The notes under the pieces are model-generated. The model saw nothing but the letters and a program-made list of their open reading frames with translations. It searched no databases and had not been told where the DNA came from. From contig NC_091134.1 in assembly GCF_041381155.1 (NCBI RefSeq), positions 66,750,969-66,814,968 of the forward strand: DNA of 64,000 nucleotides. The letters run 5' to 3'. Positions within the stretch are counted from its first letter, which is position 1; the number at the start of each line of letters is the position of its first letter. Made by a program: the position numbers and the translations under genes. The DNA comes from Argopecten irradians (lineage: Eukaryota > Mollusca > Bivalvia > Pectinida > Pectinidae). Positions 25,201-40,200 of the stretch are shown piece by piece.

Positions 25201-28200
25201 ACCCCATACTTTAATTAGTACACAGGGTAGACTTACCCCATACTTTAATTAGTACACAGGGTAGACTTATCTCATACTTTAATTAGTACACAGGGTAGAC
25301 TTACCCCATACTTTAATTAGTACACAGGGTAGACTTACCCCATACTTTAATTAGTACACATACAGGGTAGACTTACCTCATACTTTAATTAGCACACAGG
25401 GTAGACTTCCCATACTTTAATTAGTATACTGTACACAGGGTAGACTTACCCCATACTTTAATCAGTACACAGGGTAGACTTACCCCATACTTTAATTAGT
25501 ACACAGGGTAGACTTACCCCATACTTTAATTAGTACACAGGGTAGACTTACCCCATACTTTAATTAGTACACAGGGTAGACTTACCCCATACTTTAATTA
25601 GTACACAGGGTAGACTTACCCCATACTTTAATTAGTACACAGGGTAGACTTACCCCATACTTTAATTAGTACACAGGGTAGACTTACCCCATACTTTAAT
25701 TAGTACACAGGGTAGACTTACCCCATACTTTAATTAGTACACAGGGTAGACTTAACCCATACTTTAATTAGTACACAGGGTAGACTTACCCCATACTTTA
25801 ATTAGTACACAGGGTAGACTTACCCCATACTTTAATTAGTACACAGGGTAGACTTACCCCATACTTTAATTAGTACACTGGGTAGACTTACCCCATACTT
25901 TAATTAGTACACAGGGTAGACTTACCCCATACTTTAATTAGTACACAGGGTAGACTTACCCCATACTTTAATTAGTACACAGGGTAGACTTACCCCATAC
26001 TTTAATAAGTACACAGGGTAGACTTACCCCATACTTTAATTAGTACACAGGGTAGACTTACCCCATACTTTAATTAGTACACAGGGTAGACTTACCCCAT
26101 ACTTTAATTAGTACACTGGGTAGACTTACCCCATACTTTAATTAGTACACTGGGTAGACTTATCTCATACTTTAATTAGTACACAGGGTAGACTTACCCC
26201 ATACTTTAATTAGTACACAGGGTAGACTTACCCCATACTTTAATTAGTACACAGGGTAGACTTACCCCATACTTTAATTAGTACACTGGGTAGACTTACC
26301 CCATACTTTAATTAGTACACTGGGTAGACTTATCTCATACTTTAATTAGTACACTGGGTAGACTTATCTCATACTTTAATCAGTACACAGGATAGACTTA
26401 CCCCATACTTTAATTAGTACACAGGGTAGACTTACCCCATACTTTAATAAGTACACAGGGTAGACTTACCCCATACTTTAATCAGTACACAGGGTAGACT
26501 TACCCCATACTTTAATTAGTACACAGGGTAGACTTACCCCATACTTTAATTAGTACACTGGGTAGACTTACCCCATACTTTAATTAGTACACACTGGGTA
26601 GACTTATCTCATACTTTAATTAGTACACAGGGTAGACTTACCCCATACTTTAATTAGTACACAGGGTAGACTTATCTCATACTTTAATTAGCACACAGGG
26701 TAGACTTACCCCATACTTTAATTAGTACACAGGGTAGACTTACCCCATACTTTAATTAGTACACAGGGTAGACTTACCCCATACTTTAATTAGTACACAG
26801 GGTAGACTTACCCCATACTTTAATTAGTACACAGGGTAGACTTACCCCATACTTTAATTAGTACACAGGGTAGACTTACCCCATACTTTAATTAGTACAC
26901 AGGGTAACTTACCCCATACTTTAATTAGTACACAGGGTAGACTTACCCCATACTTTAATTAGTACACAGGGTAGACTTACCCCATACTTTAATTAGTACA
27001 CAGGGTAGACTTACCCATACTTTAATTAGTACACATAGACTTACCATACTTTAATTAGCACACAGGGTAGACTTACCCCATACTTTAATTAGTACACAGG
27101 GTAGACTTACCCCATATTTTAATCAGTACACAGGATAGACTTACCCCATACTTTAATTAGTACACAGGGTAGACTTACCCCATACTTTAATTAGTACACA
27201 GGGTAGACTTACCCCATACTTTAATTAGTACACAGGGTAGACTTATCTCATACTTTAATTAGTACACAGGGTAGACTTACCCCATACTTTAATTAGTACA
27301 CAGGGTAGACTTACCCCATACTTTAATTAGTACACAGGGTAGACTTACCCCATACTTTAATTAGTACACTGGGTAGACTTATCTCATACTTTAATTAGTA
27401 CACAGGGTAGACTTACCCCATACTTTAATTAGTACACAGGGTAGACTTACCCCATATTTTAATCAGTACACAGGATAGACTTACCTCATACTTTAATTAG
27501 TACACAGGGTAGACTTACCCCATACTTTAATCAGTACACAGGGTAGACTTACCCCATACTTTAATTAGTACACAGGGTAGACTTACCCCATACTTTATTT
27601 AGTACACAGGGTAGACTTACCCCATACTTTAATTAGTACACAGGGTAGACTTACCCCATACTTTAATTAGTACACAGGGTAGACTTACCCCATACTTTAA
27701 TTAGTACACAGGGTAGACTTACCCCATACTTTAATTAGTACACATGGTAGACTTACCCCATACTTTAATTAGCATACAGGGTAGACTTACCCCATACTTT
27801 AATTAGTACACAGGGTAGACTTACCCCATACTTTAATTAGTACACAGGGTAGACTTACCCCATACTTTAATTAGTACACAGGGTAGACTTACCCCATACT
27901 TTAATTAGTACACAGGGTAGACTTACCCCATACTTTAATTAGTACACAGGGTAGACTTACCCCATACTTTAATTAGTACACAGGGTAGCATACTTTAATT
28001 AGTACACAGGGTAGACTTTCCCCATACTTTAATTAGCACACAGGGTAGACTTGCCCCATACTTTAATTAGTACACAGGGTAGCATACTTTAATTAGTACA
28101 CAGGGTAGACTTTCCCCATACTTTAATTAGCACACAGGGTAGACTTACCCCATACTTTAATTAGTACACAGGGTAGACTTACCCCATACTTTAATTAGTA

Positions 28201-31200
28201 CACAGGGTAGACTTACCCCATACTTTAATTAGTACACAGGGTAGACTTACCCCATACTTTAATTAGTACACAGGGTAGACTTACCCCATACTTTAATTAG
28301 TACACAGGGTAGACTTACCCCATACTTTAATTAGTACACAGGGTAGACTTACCCCATACTTTAATTAGTACACAGGGTAGACTTACCCCATACTTTAATT
28401 AGTACACAGGGTAGACTTACCCCATACTTTAATTAGTACACAGGGTAGACTTACCCCATACTTTAATTAGTACACAGGGTAGACTTACCCCATACTTTAA
28501 TTAGTACACAGGGTAGACTTACCCCATACTTTAATTAGTACACAGGGTAGACTTACCCCATACTTTAATTAGTACACAGGGTAGACTTACCCCATACTTT
28601 AATTAGTACACAGGGTAGACTTACCCCATACTTTAATTAGCACACAGGGTAGACTTACCCCATACTTTAATTAGTACACAGGGTAGAATTACCCCATACT
28701 TTAATCAGTACACAGGGTAGACTTACCCCATACTTTAATCAGTACACAGGGTAGACTTACCCCATACTTTAATCAGTACACAGGGTAGACTTACAATTGT
28801 TTTGTGATGCAGGGCTTCAATGAGATTAGCCTACAAAGATATGAGTCTACAAAGGAAGAAAGAAGAGGATAAATTAAAGGCAACAGACCCTAAGAAAGCT
28901 GCACAGTATGAACGACTAGGCATGGGCTTCGTAGGAAACAAGTAAGGACTTGTGGCTTAGTTTTCATGCTAATATAAAGAACAATGTTTTGTTCAACAGG
29001 AATCAGTATCTTTTTTTTTCAGTTCCAATAATTGATTGGTGAGATATAGCAAGCTGACATTTACAAAAAAAATTTAGATTCAGATATAAATGATTAATTT
29101 GTCCCTGTAGGTATACTCTGATGTGTATCTGTGTTTTAATTCACCCTTCTGCCTTTATTTCCACAGACTCGTGAACTTCTTGTTTCCTATTTTTCAGAGA
29201 ATTCAGTCATTCAGCCATATCAGATATGCAGACTTTTGAACAGTCTCAGCCAAATAAGACAAACAATTCAAACGGTGCTGACCGCTATGAAAGAAAATCA
29301 GCCCGATCCAAAAATTTCTTTGATGACGAGCTTGATTCTATGGGATTTTCATCATCAGCTTCAAAGTAAGACTAAATCTGAGAGAACATGTTTCATTCAT
29401 TAAATCTATTTGATTTTATGTGATCAACCTAATGAAATAGAAGGAAATGTTCTTGGTTGGTGTAAGTTATGTTACTGACTTAAGAGTTGATGAATAAAAG
29501 TTTGTATTGATGCTGGCTGATTACAAATATGACAGTTTGTTTGGTGAGAAGGTTATATTGAGTTTAAATATTTTACAGATATGACAGTCCATTCGGTGAG
29601 GAGAAGGATTCTTTCAGCAGCTGGGGCAGTAGTAACAAGTCTGGTAGCTGGGATATAGATCGATTTGAATCTAAACAACAAAGTTTTTCTGAATCCTTGT
29701 CCTCCTCACGGGATGATGACAGGTAGGGCAATGTCCCTGTAATGTGCCTGTATATCATTACAGATCTGTCTCTCGTATAGCATCTTTGTGTTAACTTTCT
29801 TCCATCATATAGCATCTGTTTAATTTTAATTCAACATCCATGAGATCTTCACTTTTTTTTCATAGTCACTAATTTGTACATCATAATGTCTACTTTCTGT
29901 TTAAACCAAACAAAAGGAGATTTGAGTTTTTTTGGTTTTTTTTTTGTCTTTTGTATAAGAATAATTCAACAAATAAAATAAAGTCTGCTCTGTTATGATT
30001 GTCATGTGTAAATTCTTTTACAAAGCGGAGAGAAGGAGGAGGATGAGATACAGGGTGATGTAGAGGAGGGGTAAATGTCATCCATGTCAAAGGTCAGGGT
30101 CAAAGGTCAAGAGCTTGCAACCCTTAACTCTATCATATATTTCTGTGATGATGTTTTTGTCATTTTCAACTTTTAAAGAAAGAACTTGTGTCTGAAATAA
30201 TTGAAGAACATATTGGTTTTATACCTAAATAAAGTCCTGCTGCTGTGACCTTTGACCCTGGTTGTTCACACCTGTAAGACACAGCCAATAAAACACTTGC
30301 TTTATCTGGTTCTGGCATGCATACTGGTACATGTAGTATAATGGTATCACTAGGTCTTTATTAGACATATTTGATTTTAAAATGTTTGTCTTTTTTTAAA
30401 CAAGTCAATTGTGATTTCACACAAGATTTTAATACATACAAGCATTATCATCATCAAAACCTTTAAGAACTTCCCGGTTAGTTCAAGGACAGGAAGTGCT
30501 CACATCCTGATTAATGGATAATTACAAATTAATATGCATGATATGCCAAATTTCAAATTACAGTAAAAGTGTCAAAACATTGCAGTGTGTGTTGTTCTAA
30601 CTTGTGTAGAATGCACAAAGACCTGCTGTGGGGTATATTGTTGTTAGATATTCCTACAGGAATACATCAGTAGATTAACTGGAGGATTCACTACTCCATG
30701 TTGGTTGGTTCTTTTTTAGAAAAAGTATTGGACTTTCTTGTACACTGCTATAAATGTAGACGTTTATAAACTTGTTATGGTGGATGACTTTATATAACTT
30801 TTTAAGTCCTTCCTGTTTTCTCCTTTCTCACATGTTAAAAATTACTGATTGAGCTGTTAAAATTTAACTTTCAGGAGTTTTATATCTAACTTGATAACCT
30901 CCATTTAGTGATCATCAAAATATTATGGTTGTGAGGAACATTTGTGTAGCAGGTAGTAATAAGCCTGATTACTCGATCACCTATATCTCACTGAGCTGGG
31001 CTATATCAAAGATGACAATGACCAGACAATTGAGGAGCTGTTACCTTACATTACAGATGTTCACTTGAACATTTTAAATCAGAAACGAAAAGAACATATT
31101 TGAGAAAATTCAGTTTGACTCGGCTTTTACTGTGCCAAGTAATGTTATTTATTTCATTTTTATTTTGAAATCCAGCAATTTCACGTAAAAATCCCTGTGT

Positions 31201-34200
31201 TAGAGAGTTTTTAGGTCACCTGAGACAAAGTCTCTAGTGACTTATTCTAATCACCTTTTGTCCATCGACGTGCGTCGTATGTCCGTAAACAATTTATATT
31301 TTCGACTTTTTCTCCAAAAATGCTGAAGCAATGTCAATGAAATTTTGCACAAACCTTCTAAGGCACAAGGCCCATCAAAATTGTGAATGATATGGTCCCC
31401 AGCCCCTCTTCTGAGTTCACAGGTTTGATGGAAGCAAATACTCTTCATAGATTAAAAGGTTAAATTTATAAGATCACTGACCAAAAAACTTCAAGGGCCA
31501 GCATATTAGTGTTTATATGTCTTTGTTTCATCCTATACGAACTCAGGTGACTGTTAAGACCCATGGGTCTCTTGTTTCTTGTAGTGCTTAAATACTTTGC
31601 AATCTGATTTTGTCTTTGTGAGTTTTACAACCCTGCCATAGGAGGTGATTGGGATAATGGCCTCACTTTCACACTTTACACCTGTAAAGTTGATAAAGAT
31701 GGCTTCCCGTGTATTTTTGCTTTATTTTGATTCTCAGCAAACATTATTTTTTTCTGTATTTTCTCTCAGTTGTATAACGTACGAGGTTTGAGTTGATACC
31801 ACAAATAACTGCTAGTATAAATAATTATCTACTAATTAACAGTATTAATTATGGATTTGAAATAATTCTAAGAAAGTTATACTTCAAGTTCCTTGATCGG
31901 TTTGGTATTAAGGCAAAGCTCACAACTTAGTTATACAACCCTAGAAAAATACAACCAAAAAAATTGAGCACAAATTTGTGGGAACCCATCTTAAATATGA
32001 TTTTACTGATAAATACCACTTAAAATGTTTGATAAACATGGAAAAAATATAAGCATCAGATCATAACCAGTAGATAATGTTTCAAATGCTATCTCTAGTT
32101 TTGAATCGGCTAGTCATGTTACATATATAACCGAAATCTTTTGGTTTCATTCCTTTGTAAGATTAGATATTAAAACCTCACTTAGCCTAGAGAGTTTTGT
32201 ATGTGTCTGAATTCTAAAAACTTGTAGCCATGTATTGGTCAGACAAAATTCATATTTGATTATACTTCTGAAATTAGAAATGAAAATATAAATGATATTT
32301 AAGTCTTTGGATATACTGTAATACTAAATTGTAAATGAACTAGATATATGTCGGCCCTGACTTTGATCACACATGACCATTAAGTATTGGTGTGTGTGAT
32401 AGGTCACTCGAGTTGTTGTCTGACTACCAGAGTTTGTGTTACAGACCCAGCCGAAGTCGGAAGGCCTACGACTACAACACTACTACTGGTACCTCGGATG
32501 AGGCTCAGAAAAAATTCGCTGGTGCCAAATCTATATCGTCAGACCAGTTTTTTGGTAACAAGGAAATGGATGTAAGTTTGTTTTGTAAAGAATCCTAAAT
32601 CTTGTGGTTCCTTCAATAAGATGAAGGAAATAACTAAAATGTCCATGATCTGGTATTTTGATTACGTTCTGATTGGTGCCCAGGGCACCCAACATTGTTC
32701 ACCACTACTGATTCAGAAATTAAAAATAGATAGAAAAAAAATCTATTAAATTAGCTATCTATGTAATTGATTATGTAGACTGCCAACTATCTAAAGATCT
32801 GAAATTTTATCTGTTGTCCTTGTTTGTAGTTTGCTATGAAACAGAATATGTCAAGATTTGAGGGGAGCTCAAGTATATCGAGTGCAGATTTCTATGGGGA
32901 CTCATCAAGTAAACGGTCACAGAACTATGGCAACGCTGGACCCGACTTACAGGACATCAAGGATGGAGTGAGGCAGGGAGTGACAAAAGTGGCTGGTAAA
33001 CTCTCTACACTAGCCAATGGTGTGATGAACTCTCTACAGGTAAATAGGCCCTAAGGGGACATTGGTTACAGGTTGATACAGCACCAGTTCTTATTTGTAA
33101 TTGTAGTTTATAATAGATACAAACAGCTACATAAGGCCTGCATTGTCATGATAATGAAGGTGTCATGTTTTCAAATGTATAGAGGTCATGGTTCACAATC
33201 AATATACACTGGGTTACATAGTTCATAGGAATCACAATTTTACATTCTCAAAAGTTCATTAGGTTAGTCGTCATAGAATACATATATCTTGGTCTGAGAG
33301 CACTTTTGTGCTGATCATCTGTTCACAGTTCATTGGTATCCATATTACAAATTATAGGATTTGAAAGTTTGGAATAATGTATTCACTTAGTTACAAGTTT
33401 TAAACCACACGTTTTAAATGTCAACATGTTCTGTAAATAGAACATTGAAAGGTTAATGGGTTAAAGTTCATCTGATGAGAAGTTTGGAGTGTGTTCAGTA
33501 AGTTCACAGAATCAAATGTTATCATAGTCTGCACTTCTGTCACACTAACTTTAGAAGCATGGTACTACTGATGTATAAAAGTCATATTGCAATATAAGGC
33601 ATGTTTATGTATTGCACTGCTATAGTGGAAGAGTGGTGTAAAAGTGACGTCCTGTAAATCATTGTGTTGATAGTTCCATTGACTGTGTTAAATGGTGTCT
33701 ACGTTACAGAGAAAATGATGCCTCCTAGAACCATAGGTAACACGTTTACCTATCATTGATGGTGGTCGGGGGTGTCTATGGGTAGTAGTAGCTTTGGGGT
33801 CCATTTCTCAGTGCTGTTGAGTCTTTCCCTGCGTGATATGTTTGCCTTATCTCTACCCTTGTCACACACTTGTTACAGTTTATATTTTCAAGCTTATCTC
33901 CCCTCATCTACATCAATTCAAATTTTTCATTGACCTTCTTTAGTTAAATACTTTAAAAGAATTTTTTCTTGTTGATTTTTGATGTTGTGAAACAGCATTC
34001 TTAGGTACGCTCGGCGAGCCTGTGCACATCAGAACAATGAAACCTCTACGCGATGAAAATTAAAAGTTGTTTTGTTCATTTCACTTAATACTTGATGTTA
34101 TGAAAAATAAAACCCCAATATACACCATAGATGGAGTGTTTTAAGTGTTCCGTTGGGACTCTATGATATTGGTATGACTCCGAGATAGTAGTCTCCCGAA

Positions 34201-37200
34201 AATCACGAACAACGCCTTCTTCGCTGTCTTCCTCCGCGACAGACTTGCGGTGGATTATAGATTGCGTACGTTTATTTAAATTTTACGTAATTTATGCTAC
34301 TGATCGATTACTGTAATCAAATGTTTGGAAGGTTACTACAAAACAAAGTTCTTATAACGCTTATAAAGTTTTTTGTGTTGGTTGCATTGACGAACTATAT
34401 CCGATGATACACTGTATTATTGCGCAGTAAAAGTTAATAGTTTTGAGTATGTGTCTGTCACTGGGAGTTGTGTCTTTCGTTTATCGACAACTGCCTTATA
34501 TTGAAAGGGGAAAGGTACAAAATTTATCAACATAAACTTACAAAATATAATGATGATATAGATCTATATATGTACGAGCATTTTCAAGTGACAAATAAAC
34601 TTATATTACCGTGTCATGTACGGTAGCCTTATGAAGACTTGCTAAAGTCCGATGTATTGTATGAATTTTTTTTTATGTTAGCGTTCTTATGAATTCAAAA
34701 GAAATTTGAGTGTTATAAGTAACCAAATAATGTACCTTTTACTTGGCAAAAGTATATGGCCATGTTTCATCATGAGTCAAAAGTAAGCAAAGCACAACTC
34801 ATGGTATAATGTTCTGCACGATAATATATCGCCAACCAGTTACTGTTAGGCTTACGAAGACTTGCTAAAGTCCGGTTCATGAGTCAAAAGTCAGCAAAGC
34901 ACAACTCACGGTATAATGTTCTGCACGATAATATATCGCCAACCAGTTACTGTTAGGCTTACGAAGACTTGCTAAAGTCTGGTACATTACATGAAGTTTT
35001 CTTGATGTTAACCGCTAGCGATCTTGTGAATTTAAAAGAAATCCGAGTGATATACGTAATGAAATAATGTACCTTTTATTCGGCAAAAGTATGATTTATT
35101 AGTCAAAAGTCGTCAAAGCAACCCATGTAAGTTTTCTAAAAAGGAAATCAAAACATGTCCGGAAATGGTAATATTTCTAATGTTATATTTTTCCGAAAGT
35201 ATTCTTCAATGTTAAGAGGATATTAAGATACAGATATGTTTACTTATCATTTTTTGTCTTTGAAGAGACATTGATGAAATTGATAATTTAGTATTTAAAA
35301 AAAGAATTATAAAAAATGATACTCAGATTCTGAACGGTTTCATTGGTGTCGAAATTGTTATTTCAGAAATAATTTAGATATAAAATTTATTACAGTTATT
35401 TCAGGAAAATGAGTTATTCAACTTATTAATCTTGAAAAACTTAAAATATCATAAAATAATTACGGTATACTGTAAATATATTTTGTTAAACTCCGAAATT
35501 CAACACTGCACACTTAAAGTGAACAGTCGGGCAAGGATGGCTAAAGTCGGTAAAAATGGTGTGAATGTATCCAGTATAATTTCTTATGGAATGGAAAAAT
35601 AAAATCTCTCGTCAAAATCTGTCTGCGTACGAAGAAATTGATTTAAAGTTTGGGAATTCTAAAACGTCCTCCCGGCTCACTATGTCCGTGGTTACATTTC
35701 CACACAGCCTCGCTTTCAATGCTTTCAACTTTTCTTTACTTTAATGGTCAGAACTGGGAAAGAAAGCAGAACTTGACCGTCGTATTAATATGTGAGAACT
35801 TTTGGAAGGCCAATGAACGCATTTAGACTGGTTTTCTTTGCCCGACTATTCACTTTAAAGTATACTAAATTCAATATTTAAATGAAAAACCAATTTCTTT
35901 ATTATTTGGTTTGGATCCTTCAATCACAGCATCTATGAGTGGCCTTGGCACTTTGATCTTCTAAAGCATAGCATAGCTCATAAGACCTTTCAATTTTTAA
36001 ATCCCAATTTTGACTTTAAAGCTACAAATAAGTATTTCACTGTAGCTGTTTTAATTTTATTTACTGCCTGCATGCTGGTCCCTGCTTTGTGGGCATTGTA
36101 AGCTGCTATAATAATTATGGTATGGTATCATGGTCTTTATAATGCTAAAATTATGGTGAAATGTTGTTGATATATTACCTCTAGTGTTATTTCTGTTATG
36201 TTTTTGAAATATATCGGTTTTTCTATGAAGAAAAAAATTATTTAATCAACTATGTATCTCACAGATCTTTTCATTAACTGGAGTATGAAGAATGTAGCAT
36301 TACACCTTATTATGTACCCTGCTTGGCTGAATTATATAGTGTAGGGTTTATGAAAGATCAGAGTTTTAGTGTTACAGAATTAAGGTGTGCCATGTTTATT
36401 TTGAGGTCCTTCACAAGTTTGATATTCTGCTGTGTGTCTATTGTAGCTCTGATGGGAACTACATTGTAAATATAACGCCCTGCTTCACCTAAGGCTGGCG
36501 TTATATGTAGAAGTTACCATGCTGTGTTTATCTTTCAGAACTAGACTGCAGACCAGGTGTAGTAATATCCTCTGTGTGTTGTTTCACCTTGGCTTGACCT
36601 TGTCCTGTAACCACACTGTCTCCTCACACAACACTAGATTATAGCTCAACTCTTGTCAATGAAATGCAATAGAAATCTTTGTTATAATAATGTTATGCCT
36701 TAAAAGGATGTTATTCCATATTCCTGACCAGTATACATCATACTTGTCCCCTCAAACTGTCCCGTGTGATTACAGGACAAGACTTTATTGCATTATATTG
36801 ATAGTAACTATATACTACAGCTTGTTTGCTGTGTAGTACTAATCAGTAACTTTTACTTGTGCTAGTCTGTCATAACTTATCACTCCTAGTATAATGTAAT
36901 GACTTTATCATGTCTGTCATAACTTATCACTCCTAGTATAATGTAATGACTTTATCATGTCTGTCATAACTTATCACTCCTAGTATAATAATAATAATAA
37001 TAATAATAATACTTTATTTATTGAGGGTGGCATATTTAGCATGGAGCTAATCTTCCATATGGCCCTCAATTATATAAACACAAACAAAATTGACATAAAT
37101 CATCAAAATATACATCACATGCATATGATAACAATCTATATAGAATACAATGGAAAAACACAAGTGAAATGAAACACATACATTACTGTTCCATATACAG

Positions 37201-40200
37201 TATACTGTATAGTATATATTCCTTAAACGAAATAATAGGAACTGTTTTGATATAGGTAACATATATTGAGCATAATGTAAATAAATAATTCATTTAGATT
37301 ATCAAGTTTGATAGTAAATAATTTCTTAACTTTTGCTTAAAAGTTACAAAGGATGTGGAGTGTGTTATATCAAGTGGAAGATTATTCCAAGATACAGCTC
37401 CAGAGTAGCTGAATGACTTCCTCATTGTCTCTGATTGTAACTTAGGTAAAAGGAGTTTATTTTCTGTAGCTGATCTGAGTTTGTACAAGCAAGAATTTTG
37501 ACAAGTTTCAATTAAAGTACATATATAATCCGGTGTCATATTATGCAGTACTTTATAAACCAAAATTACAGTATGATATTTTAATCTGAGTTCAAAAGGG
37601 AGTGCTTAAGCTTCTTTAAAAAGGGCCAAACTGTCAGAAAGTATTGGTTTATCTAGCATTATTCTAAGAGCTTTCTTTTGTAGTTTTGTAATATGATTTA
37701 TTTGTTGTTTTGTCAAACCATTACCCCAGACTATAGCGGCATAATCTAAAATTGGTAAAATGTAGGAATTGTAGTAAATTTTCCTAGCTTCTCTTGGTAG
37801 ATAGCTTTTCATTTTTCGTAGTAATGCAATTGCTATTGAGAGCTTAGATGCTACCTTTTTTACTTGTTCTGACCAGTTTAAAAATTTATCTATGTAAATA
37901 CCTAAGACTTTCTGACAATTTGAATGATTGATATGTGTATCATTTACTACTAGATGGATATCCATTCCTGCTATTTTCCTCTTACTCCCAATAAGCATAC
38001 TATTTGTTTTTTGTAAATTTATGTTCATATTATTAAATTGGCACCACCTAAAAATGTTTTTAATATCTTCTTGAAGGCTTTGTTCAATTTCAGGTAATGT
38101 ACTGCCTTTTGTGTGTATAGTCGTATCATCAGCATACATATCAACATTACATTGTTTTACATACATTTGTAAATCATTAATATAAATAAGAAACATAAGT
38201 GGACCAAGAATTGAGCCCTGAGGTACACCTGTTTTTATCAGTTTAGGAGAGGATGACATACCATTTGATTGTATAGATTGAAATCTGCCAGATAGATAAG
38301 ATGTAAACCACTGCAGACTTGACATTGATACATTTAAAAGTTTAAGTTTATGAAGAAGTATTTTGTGATCAACAAGGTCAAAAGCTTTTTGTAGATCTAT
38401 AAAAAGCGTTCCTATCATTTGACTGTTGTCTATACCTTTAAGCCAAGTGTCCAGCAGATTAATGAGAGCTGTTTGACACGAGTGCTGAGATCGAAAGCCT
38501 GACTGAGAGCTATGCAGTATGTTATATTTGGTCAGATATTTGTAAAGATGCTTAGTTACATGTTTTTCAAATATTTTTGAAAGAGTTGGTAAAATTGAAA
38601 TTGGTCTATAATTATTTGGATTTTCCTTTTCTTTGCCTTTATGTATTGTAACTACTCTAGCTTCCTTTAATATATTAGGGAAGATATTTTTATTCACACT
38701 AATATTAATTATATGTGAAATATGTGATGATATTAAGTCTTTACATAGTTTAAGAATTTTAGGACCTATTCCATCATTCCCCACTGCTTTAGTAGCATCA
38801 AGCCTAGTTATGTAATCATAAGTTTCATCCACTTTAATTAATGGAATACAGAAAGCTGGGCTATTACCTACTTTTTTGTTTACCTGTTTGTGAAAAAGGG
38901 CATGATCACTTTCATTGAATGGCTTTTTCTTAATATTGTCAGAGATATTCACAAAATGATTATTAAGATAATTTAGGATGTTTTGTTTACCAGTAATATG
39001 CTCATTTTCACAGAAGATTTCTGTTGGTAATTGATTTTTGTTTGCAGTTTTCGTCATGCTACTTAAATGATTCCATAAAGTGTTAAACTTTATTTTTAAT
39101 TGCGTTCTTAAAGAGTTCACTTTTTGACTTCAATATTAAGGTGTTTGTTTTGTTTCTCCATAATCGGTAGTTAACCATATCTTTATTTTTGTGATAATTG
39201 TCTCTGAGATTCCTTGCATTTGATATCTCGGTATTATACCAGCTAGGCTGTTTGGGTATTTTCACTCTTTTAGATTTGATTGGTGCATGCTTGTTTAATG
39301 TATCTAAAATTGAAGAGGTTAGGTGAGATAAAGCCTCATTTGTGTCTTCTATTAGGATAATTTCATTGATTGTTGATGATGATAGGTCTGATAAGAAATT
39401 ATGTTCATTGAATTCTTTAAAACACCTGTATGATATTGTTTTGTGTGATGAAGATGCTTGTTTAGACGATTTGGTTTTTACTGTGATACACACTGGATAA
39501 TGGTCACTTATTGCTATGCTAGGCACTATGACATCTGTAGTGATATCAGGATTACTGCAGTAAATATGATCGATCAGAGTACTAGTATTTTCAGTGACTC
39601 GAGTTGGTTGGTTCACGAGTTGAGTAAGGTTATGTTCTGATATCACATTTTCCCATTTTATATTTGGAGTATTGGCTGTATTTAGCAGTATTTAAAATCT
39701 CCCATGATAAGTACTTCAAGATCTTCACTTGTTGCTTTATCCATCATATGATCAAATACATCAATCCAGGACACATTACTGCTAGGAGGTCTATAAAGGT
39801 GGCAAATCAGAACACTTTTACTATGGCTAGGATTAATTTGTAGCCAAATACATTCTATTGCTTCTTCTTCTAGATCACTTCTTCTGGTATATGGTATACT
39901 TTCTTTAATGTAAGTCACAATACCTCCACCTACTCGGTTTGTTCTATCTCGTCTCTCCATATTAAATCCTTCAATGTTTATTAAGGTGTCATTGACAATA
40001 TCTGATAGGAAAGTTTCACATAAACCAAGCACATGAATAGAGTGATTCTGTTGTAAAAGAAAAGTTATTTCATCAATTTTTGGTAACAAATGTCTAATAT
40101 TCCAACTACCTATGTGAAGGCCTTTACTCAGAAAATTTAAAGTATTTAAATTCACGTTGATGTTGGGATCAGTATATTTACTATTAGGTTGACTAATTAA

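Noticed and set aside
24053-28793. Regular 34-bp direct repeats reminiscent of a CRISPR array
   Set aside because: Units are head to tail with no unique spacers, inside an intron of an animal gene. It is a minisatellite.
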